Source: Rhodovulum tesquicola (GTDB lineage Bacteria > Pseudomonadota > Alphaproteobacteria > Rhodobacterales > Rhodobacteraceae). From it: 64,000 nt of DNA. The position numbers were made by a program, and so were the translations under genes. Below are positions 1 to 10,376 of this stretch, piece by piece; position 1 is the stretch's first letter, and the number at the start of each line of letters is the position of its first letter. The stretch lies in assembly GCF_024128855.1 (NCBI RefSeq), contig NZ_JAMYDV010000004.1:1-64000 (forward strand), written 5' to 3'. A model generated the notes under the pieces. That model had not been told where the DNA came from. It saw only the letters and a list, made by a program, of their open reading frames with translations, and searched no databases.

Positions 1-143
<143 letters not shown>

Positions 144-148
144 TTAGG

Positions 149-164
149 GGGCCGCCAACGGCCC
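149..164 (-). terminator. Small GC hairpin between lipoprotein gene and tuf
   Basis: GGGCCG, loop CCAA, CGGCCC forms a 6-bp stem 23 bp upstream of the tuf start. No U-tract follows in the minus direction, so it is either a weak terminator of the lipoprotein gene or a structure in the tuf leader. Confidence 0.3.
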
Positions 165-243
165 GATTCAACATCGCGCGCTCTCTAGTCGCTGGCTTGC
201 GAGAAATCAAGCACCACTTGCCTTGCAGCCGGGTGCGCAGCGG

Positions 244-864
244 TCACTCGAGGACCGCGGCAGACACCTCGTCGAGCGGGGCGGCGGCAGCTGTGGGCGC
301 CTCGGCGGCCGGGTCGTAGCCGAACCAGGCCTCGCGGTTCTCGACCAGCCAGCGTTCGATCCGCCAGGCGGCGTTCGCGGCCAGAACCTGCATCTGCTGG
401 TCCTTGCTGCGGGTCAGCCCGGAGCCAACGACGGTTTCGCCCGACATGCCCTCGAAGATGGTCATCTGCTCGGCTTCGGCGTTCAGCTTGGCCTTGGCCG
501 CGTCGTCCCAAACATTGGCCGAGATCACCAGCACCGATTTCGGCGCGGCAACCACCGGCACGCCGGGCACGGCCAGCGCATAGCCGTCCACATTGATGCC
601 GAAATGATAGAGCTTGTCGCCCTCGTAGCGCGAGAAGCGCCGTTCCAGCGCCTGTTTCAGCGCGGCCTGCCATTCCTCGGCGGTGGCGGAGCGGCTGGGC
701 GGGACCAGCTTGGCATTGTCGGCCACGACGATGGTGTAGCCGAGACTGAAATCGCCAAGCGGTTCGGCGGGGCTGTCCATCGGATCCTTGGCGGCACAGG
801 CGGCAAGGACCCAAAGCCCACCGATCAGCAGCGCGGGACGGAAAACGGAAGCGGCGCGGAACAT
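244..864 (-). CDS. Hypothetical lipoprotein
   Basis: A 206-residue protein that I do not recognise. The start ATG at 864 is chosen because it gives a lipoprotein signal peptide: MFRAASVFRPALLIGGLWV followed by lipobox LAAC, placing lipid on about Cys18. The mature part is mixed alpha/beta and hydrophilic (VVADNAKLVPPSRSATAEEW, then AWRIERWLVENREAWFGYDP). It is probably anchored in the inner or outer membrane facing the periplasm. It stands alone between tuf and the toxin-like module on the opposite strand. No catalytic motif is visible. Confidence 0.75.
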   Translation of the reverse strand: MFRAASVFRPALLIGGLWVLAACAAKDPMDSPAEPLGDFSLGYTIVVADNAKLVPPSRSATAEEWQAALKQALERRFSRYEGDKLYHFGINVDGYALAVPGVPVVAAPKSVLVISANVWDDAAKAKLNAEAEQMTIFEGMSGETVVGSGLTRSKDQQMQVLAANAAWRIERWLVENREAWFGYDPAAEAPTAAAAPLDEVSAAVLE

Positions 865-994
865 GATCCCCCCAATGTCGCAAACCCCGCCCGGGATAGC
901 GCAGGGGAGAACGGCGCGCAACGCCCCGTCAGATGAAACGGTTGTCGCGCGGGAAGCAAGCCAGCTTACGCCGATGTTGACTTGTGGAGAGAGG

Positions 995-1031
995 GGGTCC
1001 ACATAGGGTCTACATCATATCATGGAGACCC
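995..1031 (+). promoter_or_regulatory. Operator with three half-sites overlapping the ribosome binding site of the toxin-like module
   Basis: Positions 1006-1031 form a 26-bp near-perfect palindrome. The left arm is GGGTCTACATCAT, the right arm reads ATCATGGAGACCC, and only two base-pair positions are mismatched. A further half-site GGGTCCACAT lies at 995-1004, in direct orientation and 11 bp (about one helical turn) upstream. The right arm contains GGAGA, the likely ribosome binding site of the ATG at 1036. Binding by a protein, or folding of the mRNA, would therefore block translation as well as transcription. A TTGACT at 977-982 is a possible -35 element. Autoregulation is inferred. Confidence 0.7.
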
Positions 1032-1035
1032 CATA

Positions 1036-1395
1036 ATGACCCATATCGCACACACCAAAGTCGAAGATGTAACGATGTGGTTCAAGCACGTCGACAGTGC
1101 CGCCCTTCGCGCCCGGCTCGAAGCCCTCGACAGCGAGGAAGAGATCGCGCTCGAAGTCCAAAATGTGGTCGGACGCTGGCGCCGGATGCGGACCGGCCGG
1201 GACGGTCGCAGGGTCAACGGTCTGAGGCCCGTCGGACCAATGAAGGACGTTTGGCTCGGATGGTTCGAGACAGAGAAGGGAAAAGTGGTCACTGTCCGCA
1301 CGGTCACCATGGCGGACGACTTTTCGGGCGCCGCCTCGGCCTTGATGGTCGAGTGGACCAGCCCCGAGGACGAGGCCGCCTTTGCCGGTCTTTGA
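1036..1395 (+). CDS. Unidentified 119-residue protein, putative antitoxin partner of the PemK/MazF-like gene
   Basis: I do not recognise this family. The start ATG at 1036 follows GGAGA by 7 nt and lies just after the operator palindrome; an earlier start would place coding sequence inside the operator. The N-terminal half is charged and helical (SAALRARLEALDSEEEIALE, then VVGRWRRMRTGRDGRR). The C-terminal half looks beta-rich and ends acidic (VEWTSPEDEAAFAGL). Its stop overlaps the TTG start of the downstream toxin-like gene by 14 bp, so the two are translationally coupled, as in toxin-antitoxin pairs. No ribbon-helix-helix, AbrB or Phd motif is evident. The antitoxin role is inferred from position only. 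Confidence 0.6.
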   Translation: MTHIAHTKVEDVTMWFKHVDSAALRARLEALDSEEEIALEVQNVVGRWRRMRTGRDGRRVNGLRPVGPMKDVWLGWFETEKGKVVTVRTVTMADDFSGAASALMVEWTSPEDEAAFAGL

Positions 1396-1720
1396 ACGAT
1401 TCGACACCGCCGTCGTCCCGTTCCCCTTCGCCGAAATCCCGGTCCTGAAACGGCGACCCGTCACTGTGTTGTCCGCCGCCTCGTTCAATGCCGAAAACGG
1501 CGCGACCTTGGTGGCCATGATCACCACCGCGAAGGCGACGGTCTGGCCCTCGGATATCGAGATTTCCGATCTTCAGTCGGCGGGGCTCGACACGCCCTGC
1601 ATCCTCCGCTTCCGCCTCGTCACGATCCCGAACGATCTTTTCGTTCGGCCACTCGGGCGGCTCGCTGCTCTGGACCGGCTCAAGGCGGAGGGTCAGCTTG
1701 CCAGGATGCTGCTCGGCTGA
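1382..1720 (+). CDS. PemK/MazF-family toxin-like protein (probable endoribonuclease)
   Basis: A 112-residue protein with the MazF/PemK pattern: DTAVVPFPFAE near the N-terminus, RRPVTVLSAASF, VAMITTAKATVWPSD in the position of the family's ITS strand, then LRFRLVTIPNDLFVRPLGRL. MazF proteins are small SH3-like barrels that cut RNA at short motifs and are neutralised by a co-encoded antitoxin. The start is TTG at 1382, inside the end of the upstream gene. A weak start and overlap suit lower synthesis of toxin than of antitoxin. Length matches the family (about 110 residues). Family assignment is good; activity is not shown by the sequence. Confidence 0.8.
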   Translation: MPVFERFDTAVVPFPFAEIPVLKRRPVTVLSAASFNAENGATLVAMITTAKATVWPSDIEISDLQSAGLDTPCILRFRLVTIPNDLFVRPLGRLAALDRLKAEGQLARMLLG

Positions 1721-1726
1721 CCGCGC

Positions 1727-4036
<2,310 letters not shown>

Positions 4037-4089
4037 GGATGTTGTGTAAAGCGGCGCATAGGCGTGGTCCAGAGGCGAGTGGTTAACGC

Positions 4090-4920
4090 ATGGCGCAGAG
4101 ATCGGTCCTGATAACGGGATGCTCGTCGGGCATCGGGTATGACGCGGCCCACGCCCTGCACGGGCGCGGCTGGCGGGTCTTTGCCACCTGCCGGGCCGAA
4201 GCCGATTGCGACAGGCTGCGCGCCGAGGGGCTGGAAAGCTTCCGCCTCGACTATGCCGACGAGGCCAGCATCGCCGCCGCGGTGGACGAGGCGCTGGGGC
4301 GCACCGGCGGCACGCTTGACGCGCTGTTCAACAACGGCGCCTTCGCCTGCCCCGGCGCGGTCGAGGATCTGCCGCGCGGCGCGCTGCGAGAGATCTTCGA
4401 GGTGAACCTGTTCGGCGTGCATGACCTGACGCGGCGGGTGATTCCCGCGATGCGGGCGCAAGGCCATGGCCGGATCGTCAATTGTTCCTCGGTGCTGGGC
4501 TTCGTGCCGATGAAATGGCGCGGCGCCTATGTGGCGACGAAATTCGCGCTGGAAGGGCTGACCGACACGCTGCGGCTGGAGATGCGGGATACGGGCGTCA
4601 AGGTGATCCTGATCGAGCCGGGGCCGATCGCGACGCGCATCCGCGCCAATTCCATCCCGCATTTCGAACGCTGGGTGGACTGGCAGGCCAGCGCGCGCGC
4701 CGAGCAGTACCGCGCAACTCTGCTGAAGCGGCTCTACGAGAGACGTCCCCCCGACCGGTTCGAACTGCCGCCCGCAGCGGTCAGCGCCCGCCTGATCCAC
4801 GCACTGGAACACCCCCGCCCCCGCGCGCGCTATTTCGTGACCACGCCGACCTGGATCATGGCCGCGCTGCGCCGGGCGCTGCCCACCGCGGCGCTGGACT
4901 GGATCGTGGCGAAAGGCTGA
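4090..4920 (+). CDS. SDR family oxidoreductase
   Basis: This 276-residue short-chain dehydrogenase/reductase has the cofactor motif TGCSSGIG (residues about 8-15), the NNGAF variant of the NNAG motif, the catalytic Ser in NCSSVLGF, and YVATK (Tyr-x3-Lys). The tail resembles short-chain dehydrogenases acting on lipophilic substrates. A typical SDR reduces a ketone or oxidises an alcohol with NAD(P)H in the cytosol. The substrate cannot be told. It is divergent from parC and 78 bp upstream of the cobalamin adenosyltransferase, possibly in one transcript. Confidence 0.85.
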   Translation: MAQRSVLITGCSSGIGYDAAHALHGRGWRVFATCRAEADCDRLRAEGLESFRLDYADEASIAAAVDEALGRTGGTLDALFNNGAFACPGAVEDLPRGALREIFEVNLFGVHDLTRRVIPAMRAQGHGRIVNCSSVLGFVPMKWRGAYVATKFALEGLTDTLRLEMRDTGVKVILIEPGPIATRIRANSIPHFERWVDWQASARAEQYRATLLKRLYERRPPDRFELPPAAVSARLIHALEHPRPRARYFVTTPTWIMAALRRALPTAALDWIVAKG

Positions 4921-4998
4921 CAGGGCGGGTTCGCTTTGCGGTCGGAACCCGCTATGTCGCGGGGGGCAAGAGACGGATGCATGAAGAAGGGGGCCGCG

Positions 4999-5571
4999 AT
5001 GGTCGTTCTGAACAAGATCTATACCAAGACGGGCGATGACGGGGAAACCGCGCTGGGCGATGGCAGCCGGGTGGCCAAGCACGGGATGCGGGTGACCGCC
5101 TATGGCACCGTGGACGAGGCCAACGCGACCGTCGGTCTGGCGCGGATGCATGCGACAGGCGAGATGGATGCCCGCCTTGCTGCGATCCAGAACGATCTGT
5201 TCGATCTCGGCGCCGATCTCTGCCGGCCCGACCTGCACAAGGACGCCGAAGCCACGCATCCGCCGCTGCGGATGATCGAAAGCCAGGTCGCGCGGCTGGA
5301 AGCCGAGATCGACGCGATGAACGCCGACCTCGCGCCGCTGCGCAGCTTCATCCTGCCCGGCGGTTCGGCGTTGTCGGCGCATCTGCACCTGTGCCGGACG
5401 GTGATCCGGCGCGCGGAGCGCGAGACGGTGGAACTGGCCACGATGGAATCGGTGAACCCGATGGCGGTGAAATACCTCAACCGCCTGTCGGACTGGTTCT
5501 TCGTCGCCGCGCGTGTGGCAAACGACAAGGGAGCCGCGGATGTACTTTGGGTTCCGGGCGCGAACCGCTGA
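4999..5571 (+). CDS. Cob(I)alamin / cobyrinic acid a,c-diamide adenosyltransferase (PduO type)
   Basis: The 190-residue enzyme transfers the 5'-deoxyadenosyl group of ATP to cob(I)alamin, making adenosylcobalamin. It opens MVVLNKIYTKTGDDGETALG, with the ATP-binding TKTGDDG motif, then GTVDEANATVGL, FILPGGSALSAHLHLCRT and the RRAERE helix of PduO-type enzymes. The start at 4999 is chosen over ATGs at 4977 and 4981 because it fits the family N-terminus and has a purine-rich site (AAGAAGGGGG) 7 nt upstream. Adenosylcobalamin is the cofactor of the mutases in the ethylmalonyl-CoA pathway, whose Mcd enzyme is encoded at 17.8 kb. Confidence 0.92.
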   Translation: MVVLNKIYTKTGDDGETALGDGSRVAKHGMRVTAYGTVDEANATVGLARMHATGEMDARLAAIQNDLFDLGADLCRPDLHKDAEATHPPLRMIESQVARLEAEIDAMNADLAPLRSFILPGGSALSAHLHLCRTVIRRAERETVELATMESVNPMAVKYLNRLSDWFFVAARVANDKGAADVLWVPGANR

Positions 5572-5599
5572 ACCGCGTGCAACAATCGAAAAGCCGGGG

Positions 5600-5634
5600 G
5601 ACGCGACGTCGAAACATCATGTCGCGTCGATTTT
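5600..5634 (+). terminator. Hairpin with T-run after the adenosyltransferase gene
   Basis: GACGCGAC (5600-5607) pairs with GTCGCGTC (5621-5628), an 8-bp perfect stem with a 13-nt loop, followed by GATTTT. It lies 29 bp past the stop and about 95 bp before etfB. A Rho-independent terminator is likely, although the loop is long. Confidence 0.55.
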
Positions 5635-5647
5635 GGTCTGTTGTCCC

Positions 5648-5664
5648 GGTTTCAGACTCGCTAA
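5648..5664 (+). promoter_or_regulatory. Element upstream of etfB shared with the hbd-type gene
   Basis: GGTTTC-AG-ACTCGCTAA at 5648-5664 recurs at 8369-8385 as GGTTTC-GA-ACTCGCTAA, 15 of 17 bases identical. The copies lie 65 and 82 bp before the respective ATGs. TAACAC at its end could be a -10 element, with TTGTCC at 5641 as a -35 and 15-16 bp spacing. It is either a shared promoter type or a binding site. Confidence 0.4.
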
Positions 5665-5729
5665 CACGTCCCGAAACGATTGACCTGCCCCGGTTCCGGG
5701 GCCTGCGATAGCCAAGGAGACACACGCCG

Positions 5730-6491
5730 ATGAAGGTACTCGTGCCTGTGAAGCGGGTGATCGACTACAACGTGAAGGTCCGCGTCAAGGCGGATGGCAC
5801 GGGCGTCGATCTCGCCAATGTCAAGATGTCGATGAATCCCTTCGACGAGATTGCCGTCGAAGAGGCGATCCGGCTGAAGGAAAAAGGCCAGGCCGAAGAG
5901 ATCGTGGCGGTCTCGATCGGCGTGAAGCAGGCGCAGGAAACGCTGCGCACGGCGCTGGCGATGGGCGCGGACAGGGCGATCCTGATCGTCGCCTCGGAGG
6001 ATATCCACCAGGACATCGAGCCGCTGGCCGTCGCGAAACTGCTGAAAGCCGTGATCGACGAGGAGCAGCCGGGCCTCGTGCTGGCCGGCAAGCAGGCGAT
6101 CGACAACGACATGAACGCCACCGGCCAGATGCTGGCCGCGCTGCTGGGCTGGGCGCAGGGCACCTTTGCCTCGAAGCTGGAGATCGAGGGCGATCATGCG
6201 GTCGTGACGCGCGAGGTGGACGGCGGCCTGCAGACCATCAAGGTCAGGATGCCCGCCATCGTCACCGTCGACCTGCGCCTGAACGAGCCGCGCTATGCGA
6301 GCCTGCCCAACATCATGAAGGCCAAGAAGAAGCCGCTGGATGAAAAGACACCCGCCGATTACGGCGTGGACATCGCGCCGCGGCTGAAGATCCTCAAGAC
6401 CGTCGAGCCGCGCGAGCGGCAGGCAGGCGTCAAGGTGGGCTCGGTCGACGAGCTGATCGCGAAACTCAAAGACGAAGCGGGGGTGCTTTGA
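5730..6491 (+). CDS. etfB: Electron transfer flavoprotein beta subunit
   Basis: The 253-residue protein opens [20 protein letters not shown], carries [16 protein letters not shown], and has the AMP-binding stretch [23 protein letters not shown] passes electrons from acyl-CoA and related dehydrogenases to ETF:quinone oxidoreductase. The ribosome binding site AAGGAG is 10 nt upstream. The gene is followed after one base by etfA, so the two subunits are made together. The electrons probably come from enzymes such as Mcd (17.8 kb). Confidence 0.96.
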   Translation: MKVLVPVKRVIDYNVKVRVKADGTGVDLANVKMSMNPFDEIAVEEAIRLKEKGQAEEIVAVSIGVKQAQETLRTALAMGADRAILIVASEDIHQDIEPLAVAKLLKAVIDEEQPGLVLAGKQAIDNDMNATGQMLAALLGWAQGTFASKLEIEGDHAVVTREVDGGLQTIKVRMPAIVTVDLRLNEPRYASLPNIMKAKKKPLDEKTPADYGVDIAPRLKILKTVEPRERQAGVKVGSVDELIAKLKDEAGVL

Positions 6492-6492
6492 C

Positions 6493-7419
6493 ATGGCCGT
6501 ACTTCTTCTTGCCGAAGTGACCAATGGCGAGTTGCAGCGCGACGCGACAGCCAAGGCCGTGACCGCGGTCAAGGGCCTGGGCGAGGTGACCGCGCTGTGC
6601 GTCGGCGCCCATGCGCAGGCTGCCGCCGAGGCCGCCGCGACGATCGACGGCGTTGCCAGGGTTCTGGTCGCCGAGGACGCGCGCTACGGCCACCGGCTGG
6701 CGGAGCCCACGGCCGATCTGATCGTGGCGCTGGCGGACGGGTACGAGCATATCGCCGCCCCCGCGACGACGGATGCCAAGAACGTCATGCCGCGGGTCGC
6801 CGCGCTGCTGGACGCCATGGTCATCACCGATGTGGTGGGCGTGGTCGATGCCGCCACCTTCGAGCGGCCGATCTATGCGGGCAACGCGGTGCAGACCGTG
6901 CAGACCGCGGACAGCAAGAAGGTGCTGACGATCCGCACCTCGACCTTCGAGGCGGCGGGCGACGGCGCGCCCGCACCGGTCGAGGCGGTGGCCGCGGCCG
7001 CCGATCCGGGCCTGTCGTCCTGGGTTGCGGACAGCACGGCGGCCAGCGACAGGCCGGAACTGACCTCGGCCGGCGTGATCGTGTCGGGCGGACGCGGCGT
7101 CGGATCGGAAGAGAATTTCCACATGATCGAAAGCCTCGCCGACAAGCTGGGCGCGGCGGTTGGTGCCTCGCGCGCGGCGGTCGATTCGGGCTATGCGCCG
7201 AACGACTGGCAGGTCGGGCAGACCGGCAAGGTGGTGGCACCCGAGCTTTACATCGCTGTGGGCATCTCGGGCGCGATCCAGCACCTTGCGGGGATGAAGG
7301 ACAGCAAGGTCATCGTCGCGATCAACAAGGACGAGGAGGCGCCGATCTTCCAGGTCGCCGATTACGGTCTCGTCGCCGATCTGTTCGACGCGGTGCCGGA
7401 GCTGATCGAAAAGCTCTGA
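6493..7419 (+). CDS. etfA: Electron transfer flavoprotein alpha subunit
   Basis: The 308-residue subunit holds the FAD. The C-terminal FAD-binding domain is clear: [40 protein letters not shown], then [20 protein letters not shown]. The N-terminal domain (about 1-185) is the usual ETF alpha/beta fold. ATG at 6493 follows the etfB stop by one base. A strong terminator follows at 7441. Confidence 0.96.
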   Translation: MAVLLLAEVTNGELQRDATAKAVTAVKGLGEVTALCVGAHAQAAAEAAATIDGVARVLVAEDARYGHRLAEPTADLIVALADGYEHIAAPATTDAKNVMPRVAALLDAMVITDVVGVVDAATFERPIYAGNAVQTVQTADSKKVLTIRTSTFEAAGDGAPAPVEAVAAAADPGLSSWVADSTAASDRPELTSAGVIVSGGRGVGSEENFHMIESLADKLGAAVGASRAAVDSGYAPNDWQVGQTGKVVAPELYIAVGISGAIQHLAGMKDSKVIVAINKDEEAPIFQVADYGLVADLFDAVPELIEKL

Positions 7420-7440
7420 GGCGCCCCGCCATCGGAGCGC

Positions 7441-7468
7441 AAAGGCCCGCCCAAGGCGGGCCTTTCGT
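7441..7468 (+). terminator. Rho-independent terminator of etfBA
   Basis: AAAGGCCCGCC, loop CAA, GGCGGGCCTTT, then CGTTT: an 11-bp stem 21 bp past the etfA stop. The A-rich 5' side makes it potentially usable by the opposing gene at 7484 as well. Confidence 0.85.
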
Positions 7469-7483
7469 TTGTCCGGGGGGGGG

Positions 7484-8317
7484 TCAGTCGGCGAGCAGGT
7501 CGCGCAGGACCGGCTGCAGCACCTCGGCAACTTCGTCATGGACGGCGGGACCGGGCAGGACGGCGGCGGCCGGGGCGTCAAGCTCGCCGACCAGCATGCC
7601 CTGGGCGCCGGCGGCACGGGCCTCGGCGCTGTCCGTGACCTCGACCACCTGGTTGAAATAGGGGCGTACCGTGTCCAGCATGTGCCGGGTCACGAAAAGC
7701 GGATCGTCGCCCAGCCCGCAGACATGCTGCTCGCCCTCGGGCGGGCGGGTCGAGAGCCACAGCAGCACCTTGGCCCCGGGAAGCCGCGTCGCCAGCATCC
7801 GCATCCGCGCCTGCCAGGCCATCTGCAATTCGGCCACGACGATCTCGAAGGCGGTGGGGGATTTCTCCCTCAACGCGCCGAGAAGGTGGCGGGTGAAATG
7901 GTATTCGGTGAAGTCGATGCCGGGGTAAAGCGCCTTGAGCATCGCCGAGGCGCGCAGGAAGCGGTCATTGCGGCGGGGATGCACGACATAGAAGCGGTTC
8001 GACATGTTCTGCGCGCCCAGCGCCTGGATCACGGTCACCCGCGCCCCCGCCGCCACCTCCATCACCGCGGAATCGTTCACGAAGACGTCAAGGCCGGCAT
8101 TCACGCAGCCCAGATTGACCACCGGCAGCCCCACCGCCTGTTCCAGAAGGGCGGCAAAGGGCGTGGGGATGAACTTGCCATAGGTTTCCGTGCCGCCAAT
8201 CACCGCGCAATAGGGCTGGTCGAGATCCCGCCTGGGACCGCGGAAAAGCAGCCTCGAACTGCCATATCGGCATGTTTCGGGGGCCATCGGCCCGTTTCCC
8301 GCGTTCTCGAAGCTCAT
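7484..8317 (-). CDS. DUF6473 family protein
   Basis: A 277-residue protein matching from memory the DUF6473 family of Rhodobacterales. Its N-terminus CRYGSSRLLFRGPRRDLDQP and PYCAVIGGTETYGKFIPTPF are characteristic, followed by NLGCVNAGLDVFVND. GGTETYG with a later LWLSTRPP is reminiscent of SGNH/GDSL-like hydrolase folds, but I cannot name a catalytic triad with certainty. No signal peptide or membrane segment is seen. It is divergent from the 3-hydroxybutyryl-CoA dehydrogenase gene and convergent with etfA. Function unknown. Confidence 0.75.
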   Translation of the reverse strand: MSFENAGNGPMAPETCRYGSSRLLFRGPRRDLDQPYCAVIGGTETYGKFIPTPFAALLEQAVGLPVVNLGCVNAGLDVFVNDSAVMEVAAGARVTVIQALGAQNMSNRFYVVHPRRNDRFLRASAMLKALYPGIDFTEYHFTRHLLGALREKSPTAFEIVVAELQMAWQARMRMLATRLPGAKVLLWLSTRPPEGEQHVCGLGDDPLFVTRHMLDTVRPYFNQVVEVTDSAEARAAGAQGMLVGELDAPAAAVLPGPAVHDEVAEVLQPVLRDLLAD

Positions 8318-8368
8318 ATCCGTGCCGCTCGCCTTTCCGACTCACCGGGATCGAGACTGACCGCCCCG

Positions 8369-8385
8369 GGTTTCGAACTCGCTAA
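8369..8385 (+). promoter_or_regulatory. Second copy of the etfB-type upstream element
   Basis: GGTTTC-GA-ACTCGCTAA, 82 bp before the ATG of the 3-hydroxybutyryl-CoA dehydrogenase gene, matches the element at 5648 in 15 of 17 bases. TAATGT at its end may be the -10 hexamer. Sharing between two fatty-acid/acetate genes 2.7 kb apart suggests a common promoter class or regulator. Confidence 0.4.
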
Positions 8386-8467
8386 TGTCTGAATTTTAAG
8401 CATCCCGCGACCTTGCGCGCAGAGGCGGCCGCACCTTAAGGTCGCGCCAGCAGCGCGGGGGTCTTCC

Positions 8468-9343
8468 ATGGACATCAGGACGGTCGGGGTTGTCGGGGCG
8501 GGCCAGATGGGCAGCGGCATCGCCCATGTCTTTGCCCTCGCGGGCTTCGAGGTCACGATCCACGACATCTCGCTGGATGCGCTGGCCCGCGCGCGCGAGA
8601 TGATCGGGCGCAATCTCGACCGCCAGATCGCGCGCGGCAAGATCGCCGGGGCCGACAAGGACGCAGCCCTCGCGCGGATCGCGACGACAACGACGCTGAG
8701 CGAACTCGGCCCCTTGGACCTGATCATCGAGGCCGCGACCGAACGCGAAACCGTCAAGATCGCGATTTTCGAGGATCTGCAACCGCATCTGCGGCCCGAA
8801 ACGATCCTGACCTCCAACACCTCCTCGATCTCGATCACGCGGCTGGCCAGCCGCACCGACCGGCCCGAACGGTTCATGGGCCTGCATTTCATGAACCCGG
8901 TGCCGGTGATGCAGCTGGTGGAACTGATCCGCGGCATCGCCACCGACGAGGCGACCTACACCACGCTTCTGGCCGTGGTCGAACGGCTGGGCAAGACCGC
9001 CGCCCCGGCCGAGGACTTCCCCGCCTTCATCGTCAACCGCATCCTGATGCCGATGATCAACGAGGCGGTCTATACGCTCTACGAGGGCGTGGGCTCGGTC
9101 AAGTCGATCGACCAGTCGATGAAGCTGGGCGCGAACCACCCGATGGGGCCGCTGGAACTGGCCGATTTCATCGGGCTCGACACCTGCCTGGCGATCATGA
9201 ACGTGCTGCATGACGGGCTTGCGGACACGAAATACCGCCCCTGCCCGCTGCTGACCAAATATGTCGAAGCCGGATGGCTGGGCCGCAAGACCCAGCGCGG
9301 CTTCTACGACTATCGCGGCGAAATCCCGGTGCCGACCCGCTGA
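8468..9343 (+). CDS. 3-hydroxybutyryl-CoA dehydrogenase
   Basis: The 291-residue enzyme interconverts acetoacetyl-CoA and 3-hydroxybutyryl-CoA with NAD(P)H. The Rossmann motif is VGVVGAGQMGSGIAHVFALA (residues 7-26). NTSSISITRLA and GLHFMNPVPVMQLVELI hold the catalytic His. The C-terminal domain has FIVNRILMPMINEAVY and HPMGPLELADFIGLD. Its length suits the bacterial single-function HBDH family. It fits with ETF and the C2/C4-CoA metabolism indicated by Mcd. Confidence 0.93.
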   Translation: MDIRTVGVVGAGQMGSGIAHVFALAGFEVTIHDISLDALARAREMIGRNLDRQIARGKIAGADKDAALARIATTTTLSELGPLDLIIEAATERETVKIAIFEDLQPHLRPETILTSNTSSISITRLASRTDRPERFMGLHFMNPVPVMQLVELIRGIATDEATYTTLLAVVERLGKTAAPAEDFPAFIVNRILMPMINEAVYTLYEGVGSVKSIDQSMKLGANHPMGPLELADFIGLDTCLAIMNVLHDGLADTKYRPCPLLTKYVEAGWLGRKTQRGFYDYRGEIPVPTR

Positions 9344-9364
9344 CTGGCCCTCCCGGCACGGCCT

Positions 9365-9388
9365 CTTCTTCTTGGGAAAAATACCCGA
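9365..9388 (+). repeat. Dispersed 24-bp intergenic repeat, copy 1
   Basis: CTTCTTCTTGG followed by GAAAAATACCCGA. It differs at two positions from copies at 20277-20300 (+) and 31891-31914 (-), which are identical to each other. It lies between the convergent 3-hydroxybutyryl-CoA dehydrogenase and acyltransferase genes. The inner TTGGG/CCCGA can form only a short stem, so a classical terminator is unlikely. Confidence 0.8.
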
Positions 9389-9444
9389 AAAACCGCACGA
9401 AGTGCCAGAAGGCGTGCGCCGCAGGCGCTCAACCGGATCACGCC

Positions 9445-10305
9445 TCAGCCCAGCGCCAGCGTGCGCTCCCTGAGCCAGGCCATGAAGCCGCGCGGGTTGT
9501 CCGCCCATGGCTCAATCTCGTCGCGCCCGATGACCGGGCCGATCACCGGCGCCTGCGGCCGGTTCAGCGCATGGCAGACCTCGTGCAGCAAAAGCCCCTG
9601 CCGCAGCGTCGGCGAGATCTGGGCTGCCATCTGGTACCAGCGCGAATTCGCCCCCGGAAAGCGGATCGGCACCACATCCGCACCCGAGCGCTGGATCATC
9701 TTGGCGGTGAAGGGGTTCCACTCGGCCTCGATCACGGGGCCGAACATCGTCTGCGACGAGGCGACCACGCCCGAGGGAAACAGCGCGATCGCACCGCCCC
9801 GGGCCAGATGCGCCATCGCCCGGCGGCGCATGTCGAGGTTGCGCTCCAGCGCATCGGTCTCGTGCGGAAAGGGCACCGGGATCAAGAATTCCGCGACCTC
9901 GCTCACCCCGGTCAGAAGCGAGCGGGTCAGGATCTTGTAATCGGTCCTCACCCGACCGATCAGTTCGGCCAGAACCATGCCGTCGACCAGACCATGCGGG
10001 TGGTTGGCCACGACGACCAGCGGCCCCTCGGGCGGGATGTTGGCGATCTGCGCGGGCGGCGTGCGCAGTTCGATCCCCATCACGTCAAGCGCCTGTTTCC
10101 AGAACAGCTGACCCTCGGGCAGGCCCATCGCCTCGAACCGCCGGATCAGGCGCAGCAGGCGCAGCTTGCCGGTCATGAATTCCATCGTCCGGATCGTGCG
10201 GATCTGCACCGGATTCGTGAAGGAATTGGCATAGGACAGCCGCCGCGACTCGTAGGGGCCGCCGTCAACCGATCGCGCGTCGGCGCCCTGGCCGGCATCA
10301 CGCAT
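9445..10305 (-). CDS. Lysophospholipid acyltransferase family protein (PlsC-like)
   Basis: A 286-residue protein with the acyltransferase core VVVANHPHGLVDGMVLAELI in the place of the family's NHx4D box, followed by IALFPSGVV in the place of the EGT block. Such enzymes acylate lysophospholipids or related lipids at the inner membrane. The His-Asp spacing is variant here (HPHGLVD). The start is set at the ATG at 10305 (MRDAGQGADARSV); a longer frame would overlap the HPr gene upstream. SFTNPVQIRTIRTMEFMTGK may be a membrane-associating helix. Transcribed after HPr with a 71-bp gap. Confidence 0.8.
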   Translation of the reverse strand: MRDAGQGADARSVDGGPYESRRLSYANSFTNPVQIRTIRTMEFMTGKLRLLRLIRRFEAMGLPEGQLFWKQALDVMGIELRTPPAQIANIPPEGPLVVVANHPHGLVDGMVLAELIGRVRTDYKILTRSLLTGVSEVAEFLIPVPFPHETDALERNLDMRRRAMAHLARGGAIALFPSGVVASSQTMFGPVIEAEWNPFTAKMIQRSGADVVPIRFPGANSRWYQMAAQISPTLRQGLLLHEVCHALNRPQAPVIGPVIGRDEIEPWADNPRGFMAWLRERTLALG

Positions 10306-10376
10306 CACGGCCCCGGCGGGACGCGCGGCGGGTGCCGTTCGTCGGGCCGCGGCGGTCTCTTGGGGATTTGGCCGGG

